From assembly GCA_937926065.1 (NCBI GenBank), contig CALANM010000110.1, positions 1-5,340 on the forward strand: a DNA stretch of 5,340 nucleotides. The letters are read 5' to 3'. Source of the stretch: an uncultured Microbacterium sp. (lineage in GTDB: Bacteria; Actinomycetota; Actinomycetes; Actinomycetales; Microbacteriaceae). Of the stretch, positions 1 to 5,340 are shown one piece after another; position 1 is the first letter of the stretch, and each line of letters begins with the position of its first letter. The translations under genes were made by a program, and so were the position numbers. Below the pieces are notes generated by a model that was not told the origin of the DNA, made no database searches, and saw nothing but the letters and a program-made list of their open reading frames with translations.

Positions 1-38
1 GGACGTCCGGAGGTGCGCGGCCGCGTCCCGCGACCATT

Positions 39-64
39 CTATCGAAGGGCGGTGCTGTCGATAG
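39..64. repeat. 7-bp perfect inverted repeat, 12-base spacer
   Basis: CTATCGA (39-45) is repeated as its reverse complement TCGATAG (58-64) around a GC-rich 12-base spacer. It could be a stem-loop ending the transcript of a gene to the left, or a two-half-site operator. There is no T-run after it on either strand, which argues against a classical intrinsic terminator. Function unknown. Confidence 0.4.
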
Positions 65-184
65 TGCGAGCGGGAGTCCCGGTTCGCGAGTAGTGGAGGG
101 GCAGGCAAGCTCAGGCCGCCTTCAGCGATCCTTCGCGCGACCCGTTTGATTGCGGCTTAGAAGACCGCGAGAAAAGTTCAGCTC

Positions 185-196
185 GTTTGACCAAAC
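185..196. promoter_or_regulatory. Short palindrome GTTTG-AC-CAAAC, possible operator
   Basis: GTTTG (185-189) and CAAAC (192-196) form a perfect palindrome with a 2-base centre. It lies in the most AT-rich part of the upstream region, about 115 bases before the peptidase E start. Size and position would suit a repressor or activator half-site pair. TTGACC at 187-192 resembles a -35 hexamer, but no -10 sits at a workable distance. The regulator is not identifiable, and the arms are short enough that chance is possible. Confidence 0.25.
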
Positions 197-264
197 CTAG
201 TGTTCGGCACGTGTCGCATAGCGCCTATTTCCGTGGACCAGGTGGCACAAGTCGCACTCGCCAA

Positions 265-278
265 GTGAGGGGCCTCAC
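265..278. promoter_or_regulatory. GTGAGG-GG-CCTCAC palindrome in the pepE leader
   Basis: Perfect 6-bp arms, GTGAGG (265-270) and CCTCAC (273-278), flank a 2-base centre, about 20 bases before the Shine-Dalgarno of the peptidase gene. As DNA it could be an operator. As RNA it could fold with 5-bp arms and a GGGC tetraloop in the 5' leader. No T-run follows, so it is not a plain terminator. No known regulator is assigned. Confidence 0.3.
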
Positions 279-311
279 AGCTGATCGCTCCACAGCGAGG
301 GAGCGTGGCGC

Positions 312-980
312 ATGAAGCTGCTTCTCACCTCGGGTGGGATCACCAACGACTCCATCCGTAAGGCGCTGCTCGGCCTGCTGGACCGGCCGGTCGAGGAGAG
401 CGATGCTCTCTTCATCCCGACTGCTCAGTGGGGCCATCCATTCTGCTCTCCGCAGTCGGTGTGGCTGTCGACGGTGGGAGGCCGACCCGGGCGGTCGCCT
501 TTGACCGACCTGGGGTGGCGGTCGGTGGGAGTGCTCGAGCTCACGGCGCTTCCGTCGATCGGGCGCGACCGATGGGAGCCGTGGGTGCGGGATGCCGATG
601 TGCTGCTCGTGGACGGGGGCGAAGCGGTCTACCTGCGCCACTGGATCGAGGAGTCAGGGCTCGCGGATGTTCTGCCCTCGCTCGACGACACGGTGTGGGT
701 GGGGGTGAGCGCGGGCAGCATGGTGATGACGCCGCGCGTCGGCAAGGAGTTCGTCGACTGGCGACCCCATGACGATGCGGGTCTCGGGGTGGTCGATTTC
801 TCGATCTTCCCCCACCTGGACTACCCGGGCTGGGACCAGAACACGATGCAGAGCGCCGAGGCCTGGGCCGCCCGCATCGGAGCACCTGCCTACGCGATCG
901 ACGATCAGACGGCGATCGTCGTCGACGGAGACCGCGTAGAGGTCGTCTCTCAAGGCGCCTGGCGACGCTTCGACGCCTGA
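312..980 (+). CDS. pepE: Peptidase E-type serine peptidase (family S51)
   Basis: A cytoplasmic 222-residue protein of the S51 family. The founding member is the Asp-specific dipeptidase PepE, with a class I glutamine amidotransferase-like fold; characterised members cut after an N-terminal Asp, but this protein's specificity is inferred. Visible marks are the N-terminal LLLTSGG strand, the DGGEAVYL segment (101-108), the nucleophile elbow GVSAGS with Ser133 (131-136), and the later GLGVVDFSIFPHLD block carrying His168. Ser and His match the usual catalytic pair. The length is close to the E. coli enzyme, so the gene looks intact. The ATG is preceded by AGGGAG (298-303) at an 8-base spacing, which fixes the start. 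It is the only plus-strand gene here, convergent with the ECF cluster and only 16 bases from it, so it is probably transcribed alone. Its leader holds two palindromes that may be regulatory. Related S51 members include cyanophycinase-like proteins, but the short length favours peptidase E. Confidence 0.9.
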   Translation: MKLLLTSGGITNDSIRKALLGLLDRPVEESDALFIPTAQWGHPFCSPQSVWLSTVGGRPGRSPLTDLGWRSVGVLELTALPSIGRDRWEPWVRDADVLLVDGGEAVYLRHWIEESGLADVLPSLDDTVWVGVSAGSMVMTPRVGKEFVDWRPHDDAGLGVVDFSIFPHLDYPGWDQNTMQSAEAWAARIGAPAYAIDDQTAIVVDGDRVEVVSQGAWRRFDA

Positions 981-995
981 CCCCGGATGCCGGGG
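981..995. terminator. Compact GC hairpin between convergent genes
   Basis: Directly after the peptidase E stop, CCCCGG (981-986) and CCGGGG (990-995) form a perfect 6-bp stem around an ATG triloop. It fills almost the whole gap before the stop of the convergent T-component gene (997-999). Position and symmetry suit a bidirectional terminator. No T-run follows on either strand, common for actinobacterial terminators but it lowers certainty. Confidence 0.5.
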
Positions 996-996
996 C

Positions 997-1797
997 TCAG
1001 AGGCGCGGGACGATGATCAGGATCGCGGCGGTGGCGATCCAGAACAGGGCGACGAAGACGGCGTCGCGGCGGCGGAGCGGCACGGTGTGGCGCTCGGTGC
1101 GCTGCGGGTAGGCGCCGAAGGCGCGGGAGTCCATCGCGAGGGCGACGCGTTCGGCGTGGCGGATGGCGCCGGCGAGCAGCGGCACGATGTACCCCCACCA
1201 GCGCGAGACCGCGGCGAACGGTCCGCGACCGGCGTGCGCGCCACGCACCCGGTGCGCCTGCCGGATGACGTCGAGCTCGTGGCCGAACCGGGGCACGAAC
1301 CGGAAGGCGGCGAGGGCGGTGTAGCCGATGCGGTACGGCACGCGCAGGTGCTGCACCGACGAGCGCACGAGGTCGACGCCGTTCGTCGTGACGCCCGCGA
1401 CCATCGCGAGCGCGATGATCGCCCCAAGGCGCACCCCGGTCGCGAGACCGACCTCCACGGCGCCCGCGTAAAGCGTCCACGAACCGATCGTGAGCAGCTC
1501 GACGGAGCGGTCGACGTGCACGGGGTCGGTCCACGCGGCGAGCCCGGCGGCGACGAGGGCGATCGCGGCCGGCATCGCCACGAACAGCACGAGCGCGAGG
1601 CGCCACGTCATCCGTGCGCCGACGATCAGCGCGGCGTACGCGACCGCGAGGAAGACGAGCGCTGTGGGGATGTCGCGCACGAACACGAGCAGCAGCATCG
1701 CGGGGAGGGGAGCGGCGAGCTTCGCCAGCGGATTGAGGCCGTAGAGGAACGGCCCCGACCGCTGCGCGGCATACGGGTTGGTGATGGGCCCGGTCAT
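997..1797 (-). CDS. ykoC: ECF transporter T component (YkoC/CbiQ-type permease)
   Basis: A 266-residue membrane protein that couples ATP hydrolysis by the ATPase pair to movement of the substrate-binding S component. Hydrophobic segments lie roughly at 29-60, 68-88, 105-135 and 200-212, with a last one at 246-264. The two short Arg-containing motifs that T components dock into the ATPase grooves appear as HRVRG (182-186) and MDSRAFG (222-228). Both deviate slightly from the common Ala-Arg-Gly form, but the arginines are kept. The early LNPLAKL segment (21-27) is also typical of the family. The ATG overlaps the end of the ATPase gene through ATGA (1797-1794), a sign of translational coupling and a shared transcript. 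The gene is last in the cluster and ends facing the peptidase gene. The thiamin-precursor (YkoC) label comes from the operon type, not from the protein itself, since T components say little about substrate. Confidence 0.88.
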   Translation of the reverse strand: MTGPITNPYAAQRSGPFLYGLNPLAKLAAPLPAMLLLVFVRDIPTALVFLAVAYAALIVGARMTWRLALVLFVAMPAAIALVAAGLAAWTDPVHVDRSVELLTIGSWTLYAGAVEVGLATGVRLGAIIALAMVAGVTTNGVDLVRSSVQHLRVPYRIGYTALAAFRFVPRFGHELDVIRQAHRVRGAHAGRGPFAAVSRWWGYIVPLLAGAIRHAERVALAMDSRAFGAYPQRTERHTVPLRRRDAVFVALFWIATAAILIIVPRL

Positions 1798-3545
1798 CGC
1801 ACGACCCGCTCTCGGGTGAGGTCGGCCAGGCGTGTGACGGCAGCGAGCTGCGGATGCCGTGAGCCGGCGAGGGCGGCCCGCAGCGGAGGTGGGCGCAGGC
1901 CGGTGCGGGCGAGCAGCTCTTCATCGGCGAGCACGGATGCGGTCGCGGCATCCGTGACGATGCGTCCCTCGGCGACGACGACCGTGCGGTCGGCGTACTC
2001 GGCGACGAGCTGCATGTCGTGGGTGACGACGACGATCGTCGTGCCCTCGTCGTTGAGCTCCTGCAGCAGCCGCAGCAGCTCGTCGGCGCGAGCGCGGTCC
2101 TGCCCGAAGGTCGGCTCATCGAGACACAGCACGGGTGCTCCCGCGACGAGGGCGGTGCCGACCGAGAGTCGCCGCTTCTGACCGCCCGACAGGAGGAACG
2201 GGTGCACGCCCGCTCGCGCCTCGAGCCCGAAACGCGCGAGCACCTCGTGCACGCGCCGACGGACCTCGTCGTCCGGAAGTCTCTGCCGTCGCAGGCCGTG
2301 GGCGAGCTCTTCGTACACGGAGTGCGCGACGAACTGGTGCTCCGGGTTCTGAAACACGAACCCCACCTGCCGTGAGACGGCCCGCCCCGACGCGCGTGCG
2401 GGGTCGAGGCCGCCGATGCGCACGGTGCCGCGCGGCACCGGGATCACCCCCGAGAGCGCTTGCAGCAGCGTGGTCTTGCCCGCGCCGTTCGGGCCGACGA
2501 TCGCCACGAACTCGCCGCGTCGCACCGCCAGGTCGACGTCGTGCAGGACGCGGTGGCGGGCGCGGGTCACGCTGAGCCCCCGCGCCTCGATCGCGACCTC
2601 CGGAGCAGCAGCGGCAGGCATCCCCGCGGGCTCGGCCGCCACGGTGACGTGTGCGGATGCCGCGGGCGGCTCGACCGCATCGACGGAGGTGCGGAGCTCG
2701 GCGGGCGTGAGCGGGAGCCGCTCGATCGACCAGCCGGCGTCGCGCAGACGCATCGCGGCGAGCGTCGACGATGGAAGCCACACGCCGAGCGCCTTCAGGT
2801 CGTCGGCCTGGCCGCGCAGCACGTCGTCTGTCGGGCCGTCGGCGAACGTGCGGCCGTCGGCGTCGAGCACGACGACCCGGTCGGTGAGGGCGATGGCGGC
2901 GTCGAGGTTGTGCTCGATGAGGACGATCGCGTGGTCGCCGGTGGCGGCGAGCTCAGCGAGCACGGCATAGACCTCTTCGATGCCCGCGGGGTCGAGGTTC
3001 GCGGTGGGTTCGTCGAACACGAGCAGGGGCGACCGCAGGGCGAGCGCACAGGCGATCGCGAGGCGCTGGCGGCCGCCGCCGGAGAGGGAGTCGGGGTTGT
3101 CGCGTCGACGCTCCCACAGCCCCACGCGGCGCAGAGCGTCTTCAGCGCGGGCGAGCACCTCGCTGACCGGAAGGCACAGGTTCTCGGGGCCGAAAGCCAC
3201 CTCGTCGAGCAGGGTGCCGGTGACGAGCTGCGCGTCGGGGTCCTGGAACACCATGCCCACGCGCGTGCTCAGCCGCGAGACGGGCGTGCGGGTGGTGTCG
3301 AGGCCGTCCACGATGATCGCGCCCTCCACCCGGGCATGCACGGCGTGCGGGATGAGCCCGTTGAGCGACAGCGCGAGCGTGGACTTGCCCGACCCGCTCG
3401 GCCCCAGCAGCAGCACCGTCTCGCCGCGCGCGACCGTGAACGTCGCCCCCGCGAGCGCCGGATCCCTTTCGCCCTCATAGGTGATGGCGACGCGGTCGAC
3501 CGAGACGAAGCCGTCGCGGGCGTCGTCTGAAGAGGCTGCGGTCAC
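1794..3545 (-). CDS. ykoD: ECF transporter double ATPase (YkoD-type, two fused ABC domains)
   Basis: A 583-residue protein with two complete ABC ATPase domains in tandem, the energising part of an ECF importer on the inner face of the membrane. Domain 1: Walker A GPSGSGKST (48-56), Q-loop VFQDP (99-103), signature LSGGG (154-158), Walker B LLVFDEPT (174-181), switch His212. Domain 2: Walker A GPNGAGKTT (351-359), Q-loop VFQNP (397-401), signature LSGGQ (452-456), Walker B VLCLDEPT (472-479), switch His509. An Ala/Pro-rich linker of about 30 residues (285-317) joins them. Both sites look active; the first signature has Gly where Gln is usual. The start is uncertain: GTG at 3545 with weak upstream GGGA is preferred over an in-frame TTG at 3557 without Shine-Dalgarno, which would add four residues. 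It is coupled to the T component by an ATGA overlap and separated from the S-component gene by 86 bases containing an iron-box candidate. Fused ATPases with this neighbourhood are the YkoD arrangement; CbiO-like pairs are the closest alternative. Confidence 0.9.
   Translation of the reverse strand: MTAASSDDARDGFVSVDRVAITYEGERDPALAGATFTVARGETVLLLGPSGSGKSTLALSLNGLIPHAVHARVEGAIIVDGLDTTRTPVSRLSTRVGMVFQDPDAQLVTGTLLDEVAFGPENLCLPVSEVLARAEDALRRVGLWERRRDNPDSLSGGGRQRLAIACALALRSPLLVFDEPTANLDPAGIEEVYAVLAELAATGDHAIVLIEHNLDAAIALTDRVVVLDADGRTFADGPTDDVLRGQADDLKALGVWLPSSTLAAMRLRDAGWSIERLPLTPAELRTSVDAVEPPAASAHVTVAAEPAGMPAAAAPEVAIEARGLSVTRARHRVLHDVDLAVRRGEFVAIVGPNGAGKTTLLQALSGVIPVPRGTVRIGGLDPARASGRAVSRQVGFVFQNPEHQFVAHSVYEELAHGLRRQRLPDDEVRRRVHEVLARFGLEARAGVHPFLLSGGQKRRLSVGTALVAGAPVLCLDEPTFGQDRARADELLRLLQELNDEGTTIVVVTHDMQLVAEYADRTVVVAEGRIVTDAATASVLADEELLARTGLRPPPLRAALAGSRHPQLAAVTRLADLTRERVVR
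1932..1956. repeat. 9-bp perfect inverted repeat inside the ATPase gene
   Basis: CACGGATGC (1932-1940) and its reverse complement GCATCCGTG (1948-1956) flank a 7-base loop, within the part of the ATPase gene encoding the C-terminal region after the second ABC core. Both arms contain the CGGATGC core that recurs across the window. It may simply reflect two copies of that favoured word in opposite orientation. In the mRNA it would form a strong stem-loop. Confidence 0.5.
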
Positions 3546-3605
3546 CGTGGGTCCCAACGCGATGGAATCGCCGCACGCCGGGCGGGGCGAGGTGCGGACG
3601 CGTAC

Positions 3606-3624
3606 TTAGCTGAGCCTAACCTGC
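3606..3624 (-). promoter_or_regulatory. Candidate DtxR/IdeR iron-box ahead of the ATPase gene
   Basis: Read on the minus strand the site is GCAGGTTAGGCTCAGCTAA. Against the DtxR/IdeR consensus TTAGGTTAGGCTAACCTAA it matches 15 of 19 positions, including ten in a row (AGGTTAGGCT). It sits in the gap between the S-component stop and the ATPase start, about 60 bases upstream of the latter. It stands out as an AT-rich patch in a GC-rich stretch. DtxR-family repressors bind such sites with Fe2+ (or Mn2+) and block transcription when metal is plentiful. The sequence match is observed; binding and regulation are inference. TAGGCT within it could serve as a -10 hexamer, but no -35 at good spacing was found. 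Confidence 0.55.
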
Positions 3625-3631
3625 CCGGTCG

Positions 3632-4198
3632 TCAGGCCGGGATGTCGTCGTGCGGCGCACGCGCACGGGCGACGCCGGCACGCCGGAGGCCGCGGCCGAT
3701 GCCGAGCGCGGCGGCCGTCCAGACGATCGGCGACAGCACCGACAGCGCGACGTACGCGATCTGCGCCCACGCGGGGAGCTTGCCGAGGTCTGCGGCGAAG
3801 AAGACCGTCACCGCGACGATCACGCCGATGATTCCCGCCGAGACGAAGAAGCGCCACGGTCCCCACGCCCGGTAGCGCGTGGCGGCGGCGACGCCCTCCT
3901 GGATGAGCCCGAACAGCAGAGCCGTGCCGAAGTAGCGGCCGATCCACATGGGAGCGAAGGCGCTGCCGACGAGGGCGGCGAGCAGATGCGTCGTGAGGGC
4001 CACGAGCGGCAGACGCAGGACCTCCTGCGCGACGATGCCCGGGATCACGTGCGCGCCGAGCAGCATGCCATAGAGGAAGGGGGCGGCGGCCAGCACGACG
4101 AGGCTCAACGATCCCGCGATGCCCACGGCGATGCCCGTGCCGACTCCGATGGCTGCGCACACGAGAAGCGCGCGCGTCGTCAGGAATTGAGGGGCCAC
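3632..4198 (-). CDS. ykoE: ECF transporter S component, divergent YkoE family
   Basis: A 188-residue, strongly hydrophobic protein, the substrate-binding membrane subunit of an ECF importer. Six likely membrane segments lie near 9-30, 32-48, 50-76, 86-106, 116-137 and 145-168, followed by an Arg-rich cytoplasmic tail. YkoE-like features are the FLYG motif (41-44), the R-x-P-x-x-AL block (62-68) followed by AALV (74-77), and GLIQ (97-100) leading into ATRYRAW (106-112). The usual PGAAL and QGLGAE words are altered (PLVAL, QEGVAA), so it is a distant member and its substrate cannot be read off. The family is tied to thiamin precursors; neighbours with fused ATPase and T component support the ECF role. 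GTG at 4198 is the preferred start, although GGAGGT (4204-4199) directly abuts it. A TTG at 4240 would add 14 residues, but it has no Shine-Dalgarno and lies within a hairpin. Confidence 0.78.
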   Translation of the reverse strand: MAPQFLTTRALLVCAAIGVGTGIAVGIAGSLSLVVLAAAPFLYGMLLGAHVIPGIVAQEVLRLPLVALTTHLLAALVGSAFAPMWIGRYFGTALLFGLIQEGVAAATRYRAWGPWRFFVSAGIIGVIVAVTVFFAADLGKLPAWAQIAYVALSVLSPIVWTAAALGIGRGLRRAGVARARAPHDDIPA

Positions 4199-4226
4199 AC
4201 CTCCAGCGTAGTCGCGCGCGGTCAGG

Positions 4227-4250
4227 CCACGGCCGTGCAAAGGGCCGTGG
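4227..4250 (-). terminator. 8-bp hairpin between the pirin and S-component genes
   Basis: CCACGGCC (4227-4234) and GGCCGTGG (4243-4250) form a perfect stem with an 8-base loop, starting at the base next to the pirin stop codon. Its position suggests a terminator or partial attenuator after pirin. No T-run follows on the minus strand, and the next gene begins about 30 bases later without a visible promoter, so read-through or RNA processing may be the real role. Confidence 0.5.
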
Positions 4251-5219
4251 TCAGGCCCGCCGGCGCCGCGGCGTCAGGCGCACGCCGGGGAGCGGCGGCG
4301 CAGGGATGCGCTCGTCGCCGTGACCGACGACATGGCCGAAGCGGTCGCTGCCCGACTCCCACGCCTCCCGTGCCTCGACCACCTCTTCGTGCGAGCGCGC
4401 GACGAAGTTCCACCACATCACGATGTCGTCTTCGAACGGCTCGCCCCCGAGGAGGAAGACCGTGGCATCCGTCTGGGCCGTGATCCGGATGCCGTCACGC
4501 CCGGGACTGAGATAGAGCAGTCCCAGGTCGGGCACCGTGACGGTGTCGGTCACGCCGTCGCCGTCGGGTGCGGCGAACACGACGGGGTCGCCGGCGATGC
4601 CGACCACGGCGTACTCCCACTCCGGGTGAAGGGGGATCGTGGTGTCGGCGCCCGCGGGCAGGAAGATCTCGGCGCCCACGATCGGCGTATACATGCGTGC
4701 GGGCGACGTGACCCCGGCGAGCTCGCCCGCCACGACGCACGCCGACGCCCCGCCGTCGAAGTCGACGACGGGAAGATCGGAGATGCGCTCGAAGTCGCGC
4801 TCGCCGTGGCGTCGCGACTCGGGAAGCGCGACCCAGAGCTGGAGGGCGTCGAGCGGGACAGGCTCCTCGCCCACCGAGTACTCGGAGTGGGCGATGCCTG
4901 CGCCGCTCGTCATGATGTTCAGGACTCCGCGGCGCACCACGACGTCGCTGCCCAGAGTGTCACGGTGACGCACCTGGCCGAGGAAGGGCCAGGTCACCGT
5001 CTGCAGACCGATGTGGGGGTGAGGCTCGACGCGCATGCGCGTGGTCTGGGGTCCGAATCGGTCGAGGAAGCACCAGGCGCCGACCATCGGCAGCGTCCGC
5101 TGCGGCAGCGCACGGTGAACGGTCATTCCGCGGACGCCGCCCAGCGGAACCTCCCGGGCCTCGAGCAGCAGCGCACGCGGGGCCGCTGTCACCTCGATAG
5201 GGCTGATCTGCTCGGCCAT
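4251..5219 (-). CDS. Pirin family protein (bicupin metalloprotein)
   Basis: A 322-residue cytoplasmic protein with the two-cupin architecture of pirins. The N-terminal cupin shows the full metal site: EPHPHIGLQTVTW (65-77) supplies His67 and His69, and SGAGIAHSE (105-113) supplies His111 and Glu113, equivalent to the three His and one Glu that hold iron in human pirin. The C-terminal cupin covers roughly 180-270 and ends in the family-typical MWWNFVARSHEEV stretch (267-279). Known pirins include quercetin 2,3-dioxygenases and redox-linked regulators; the substrate or role here cannot be predicted. The ATG at 5219 follows AAGG at a 7-base spacing, which supports this start. TACCCT (5249-5244 on the minus strand) might be a -10 hexamer, but no clear -35 was found. 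It runs in the same direction as the ECF genes but is separated from them by a hairpin, so a functional link is not assured. Confidence 0.9.
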   Translation of the reverse strand: MAEQISPIEVTAAPRALLLEAREVPLGGVRGMTVHRALPQRTLPMVGAWCFLDRFGPQTTRMRVEPHPHIGLQTVTWPFLGQVRHRDTLGSDVVVRRGVLNIMTSGAGIAHSEYSVGEEPVPLDALQLWVALPESRRHGERDFERISDLPVVDFDGGASACVVAGELAGVTSPARMYTPIVGAEIFLPAGADTTIPLHPEWEYAVVGIAGDPVVFAAPDGDGVTDTVTVPDLGLLYLSPGRDGIRITAQTDATVFLLGGEPFEDDIVMWWNFVARSHEEVVEAREAWESGSDRFGHVVGHGDERIPAPPLPGVRLTPRRRRA

Positions 5220-5252
5220 CCGCTCGCCTTCCCTCGAACCAAAAGGGTATCG

Positions 5253-5265
5253 CCGCCACGGGCGG
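5253..5265. terminator. Weak hairpin upstream of pirin, possible terminator
   Basis: CCGCC (5253-5257) and GGCGG (5261-5265) pair around a 3-base loop. On the minus strand this is followed eight bases later by CTTTT (5245-5241), so it could end the transcript of the gene whose last codons lie at 5340-5311. The stem is short and the T-run is distant, so support is weak. The 91 bases between that gene and pirin hold nothing else I recognise. Confidence 0.25.
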
Positions 5266-5310
5266 TGCGGGGCGCGGATCTGCGGCTTCGGCGCCGACCC
5301 GCGGGGGAGG

Positions 5311-5340
5311 TCAGCCTTCGGTCTCGGCCGCCGCGGCGGC
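5311..5340 (-). CDS. C-terminal end of an unidentified gene (partial)
   Basis: Entering from the right edge on the minus strand, one frame reads nine codons, Ala-rich then ETEG, ending at TGA (5313-5311). An Ala-rich acidic tail is a common C-terminus in high-GC actinobacteria, and the same-strand placement ahead of pirin is consistent with a tandem gene. Only nine residues are visible, so neither identity nor even coding status can be proven. Confidence 0.3.
   Translation of the reverse strand, partial: AAAAAETEG

Larger units (their letters stand above)
1..311. other. Intergenic / leader region without a supportable gene
   Basis: I see no convincing coding region here. All three plus frames are closed by stops before position 155, and the only minus-strand possibility at the left edge is an ATG at 37 reading leftward for about 12 codons with no Shine-Dalgarno, too short to judge. 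Positions about 140-230 are clearly richer in A and T than the surrounding genes, as expected of a promoter region for the plus-strand peptidase gene that follows. I could not pick a confident -35/-10 pair. Three perfect inverted repeats (39-64, 185-196, 265-278) are listed separately. No tRNA-like cloverleaf or known riboswitch core was recognised. Confidence 0.6.

Noticed and set aside
1..37. Minus-strand gene starting at ATG 37 and running off the left edge
   Set aside because: Only about 12 codons are visible, there is no Shine-Dalgarno, and the residues give no family signal.
182..200. DtxR/IdeR box upstream of peptidase E (right half CAAACCTAG resembles CTAACCTAA)
   Set aside because: The left half does not match; only about 11 of 19 positions agree, too few to claim.
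187..215. Sigma-70-type promoter with TTGACC as -35
   Set aside because: No TANNNT-like hexamer lies 16-18 bases downstream; the expected place reads CGTGTC.
950..3530. Long open frames overlapping the transporter genes on both strands (for example 1087-2181 plus, 2460-3530 plus, 950-2119 minus)
   Set aside because: Their translations are Arg/Ala/Gly/Pro-rich with no recognisable domain, while the overlapped frames carry clear ABC and T-component motifs. They are high-GC shadow frames.
3571..3597. CCGCAC ... GTGCGG inverted repeat upstream of the ATPase gene
   Set aside because: Six-base GC-rich arms with a 15-base spacer are expected by chance at this base composition.
4238..4240. TTG start for the S-component gene, adding 14 residues
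   Set aside because: No Shine-Dalgarno precedes it, and the extra residues are encoded by the hairpin after pirin and are not hydrophobic or family-like.
4196..4260. TPP riboswitch upstream of the YkoE-like gene
   Set aside because: The gap to pirin is only about 50 bases and lacks the conserved CTGAGA and ACCTGATC-type core; a full TPP aptamer does not fit.

Overview
The window is high-GC DNA (about 70% by eye) with GC-ending codons, frequent GTG starts and tightly packed genes. This suggests an actinobacterium. The gene set (peptidase E, a fused-ATPase ECF importer, pirin) and the repeated octamer CGGATGCC would fit the Microbacteriaceae, but that family-level placement is inference. I see no mobile element, tRNA, rRNA or CRISPR array.

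Layout: positions 1-311 hold no supportable gene, but they do hold three short perfect palindromes upstream of a plus-strand gene for an S51 peptidase (peptidase E, 312-980). A compact GC hairpin (981-995) fills the gap to a convergent minus-strand cluster that occupies the rest of the window. In transcription order (right to left) the cluster is: the last codons of an unidentified gene (5340-5311), a pirin-family protein (5219-4251), a hairpin, a YkoE-like S component (4198-3632), a gap of about 86 bases with a strong DtxR/IdeR-type iron-box match (3606-3624), a double ATPase of the YkoD type (3545-1794), and a YkoC-type T component (1797-997) that starts inside the ATPase stop region through an ATGA overlap.

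The last three genes together make a complete energy-coupling factor (ECF) importer: S component for substrate capture, a fused pair of ATPase domains, and the T transmembrane coupling protein. In the best known members (YkoEDC) the substrate is a thiamin precursor. Here there is no room for, and no sign of, a TPP riboswitch. The S component departs from the usual YkoE motifs, and an iron-box lies immediately ahead of the ATPase gene. The most interesting reading of the window is therefore an iron- or metal-responsive ECF importer whose substrate may not be thiamin-related. The sequence supports this as a hypothesis only.
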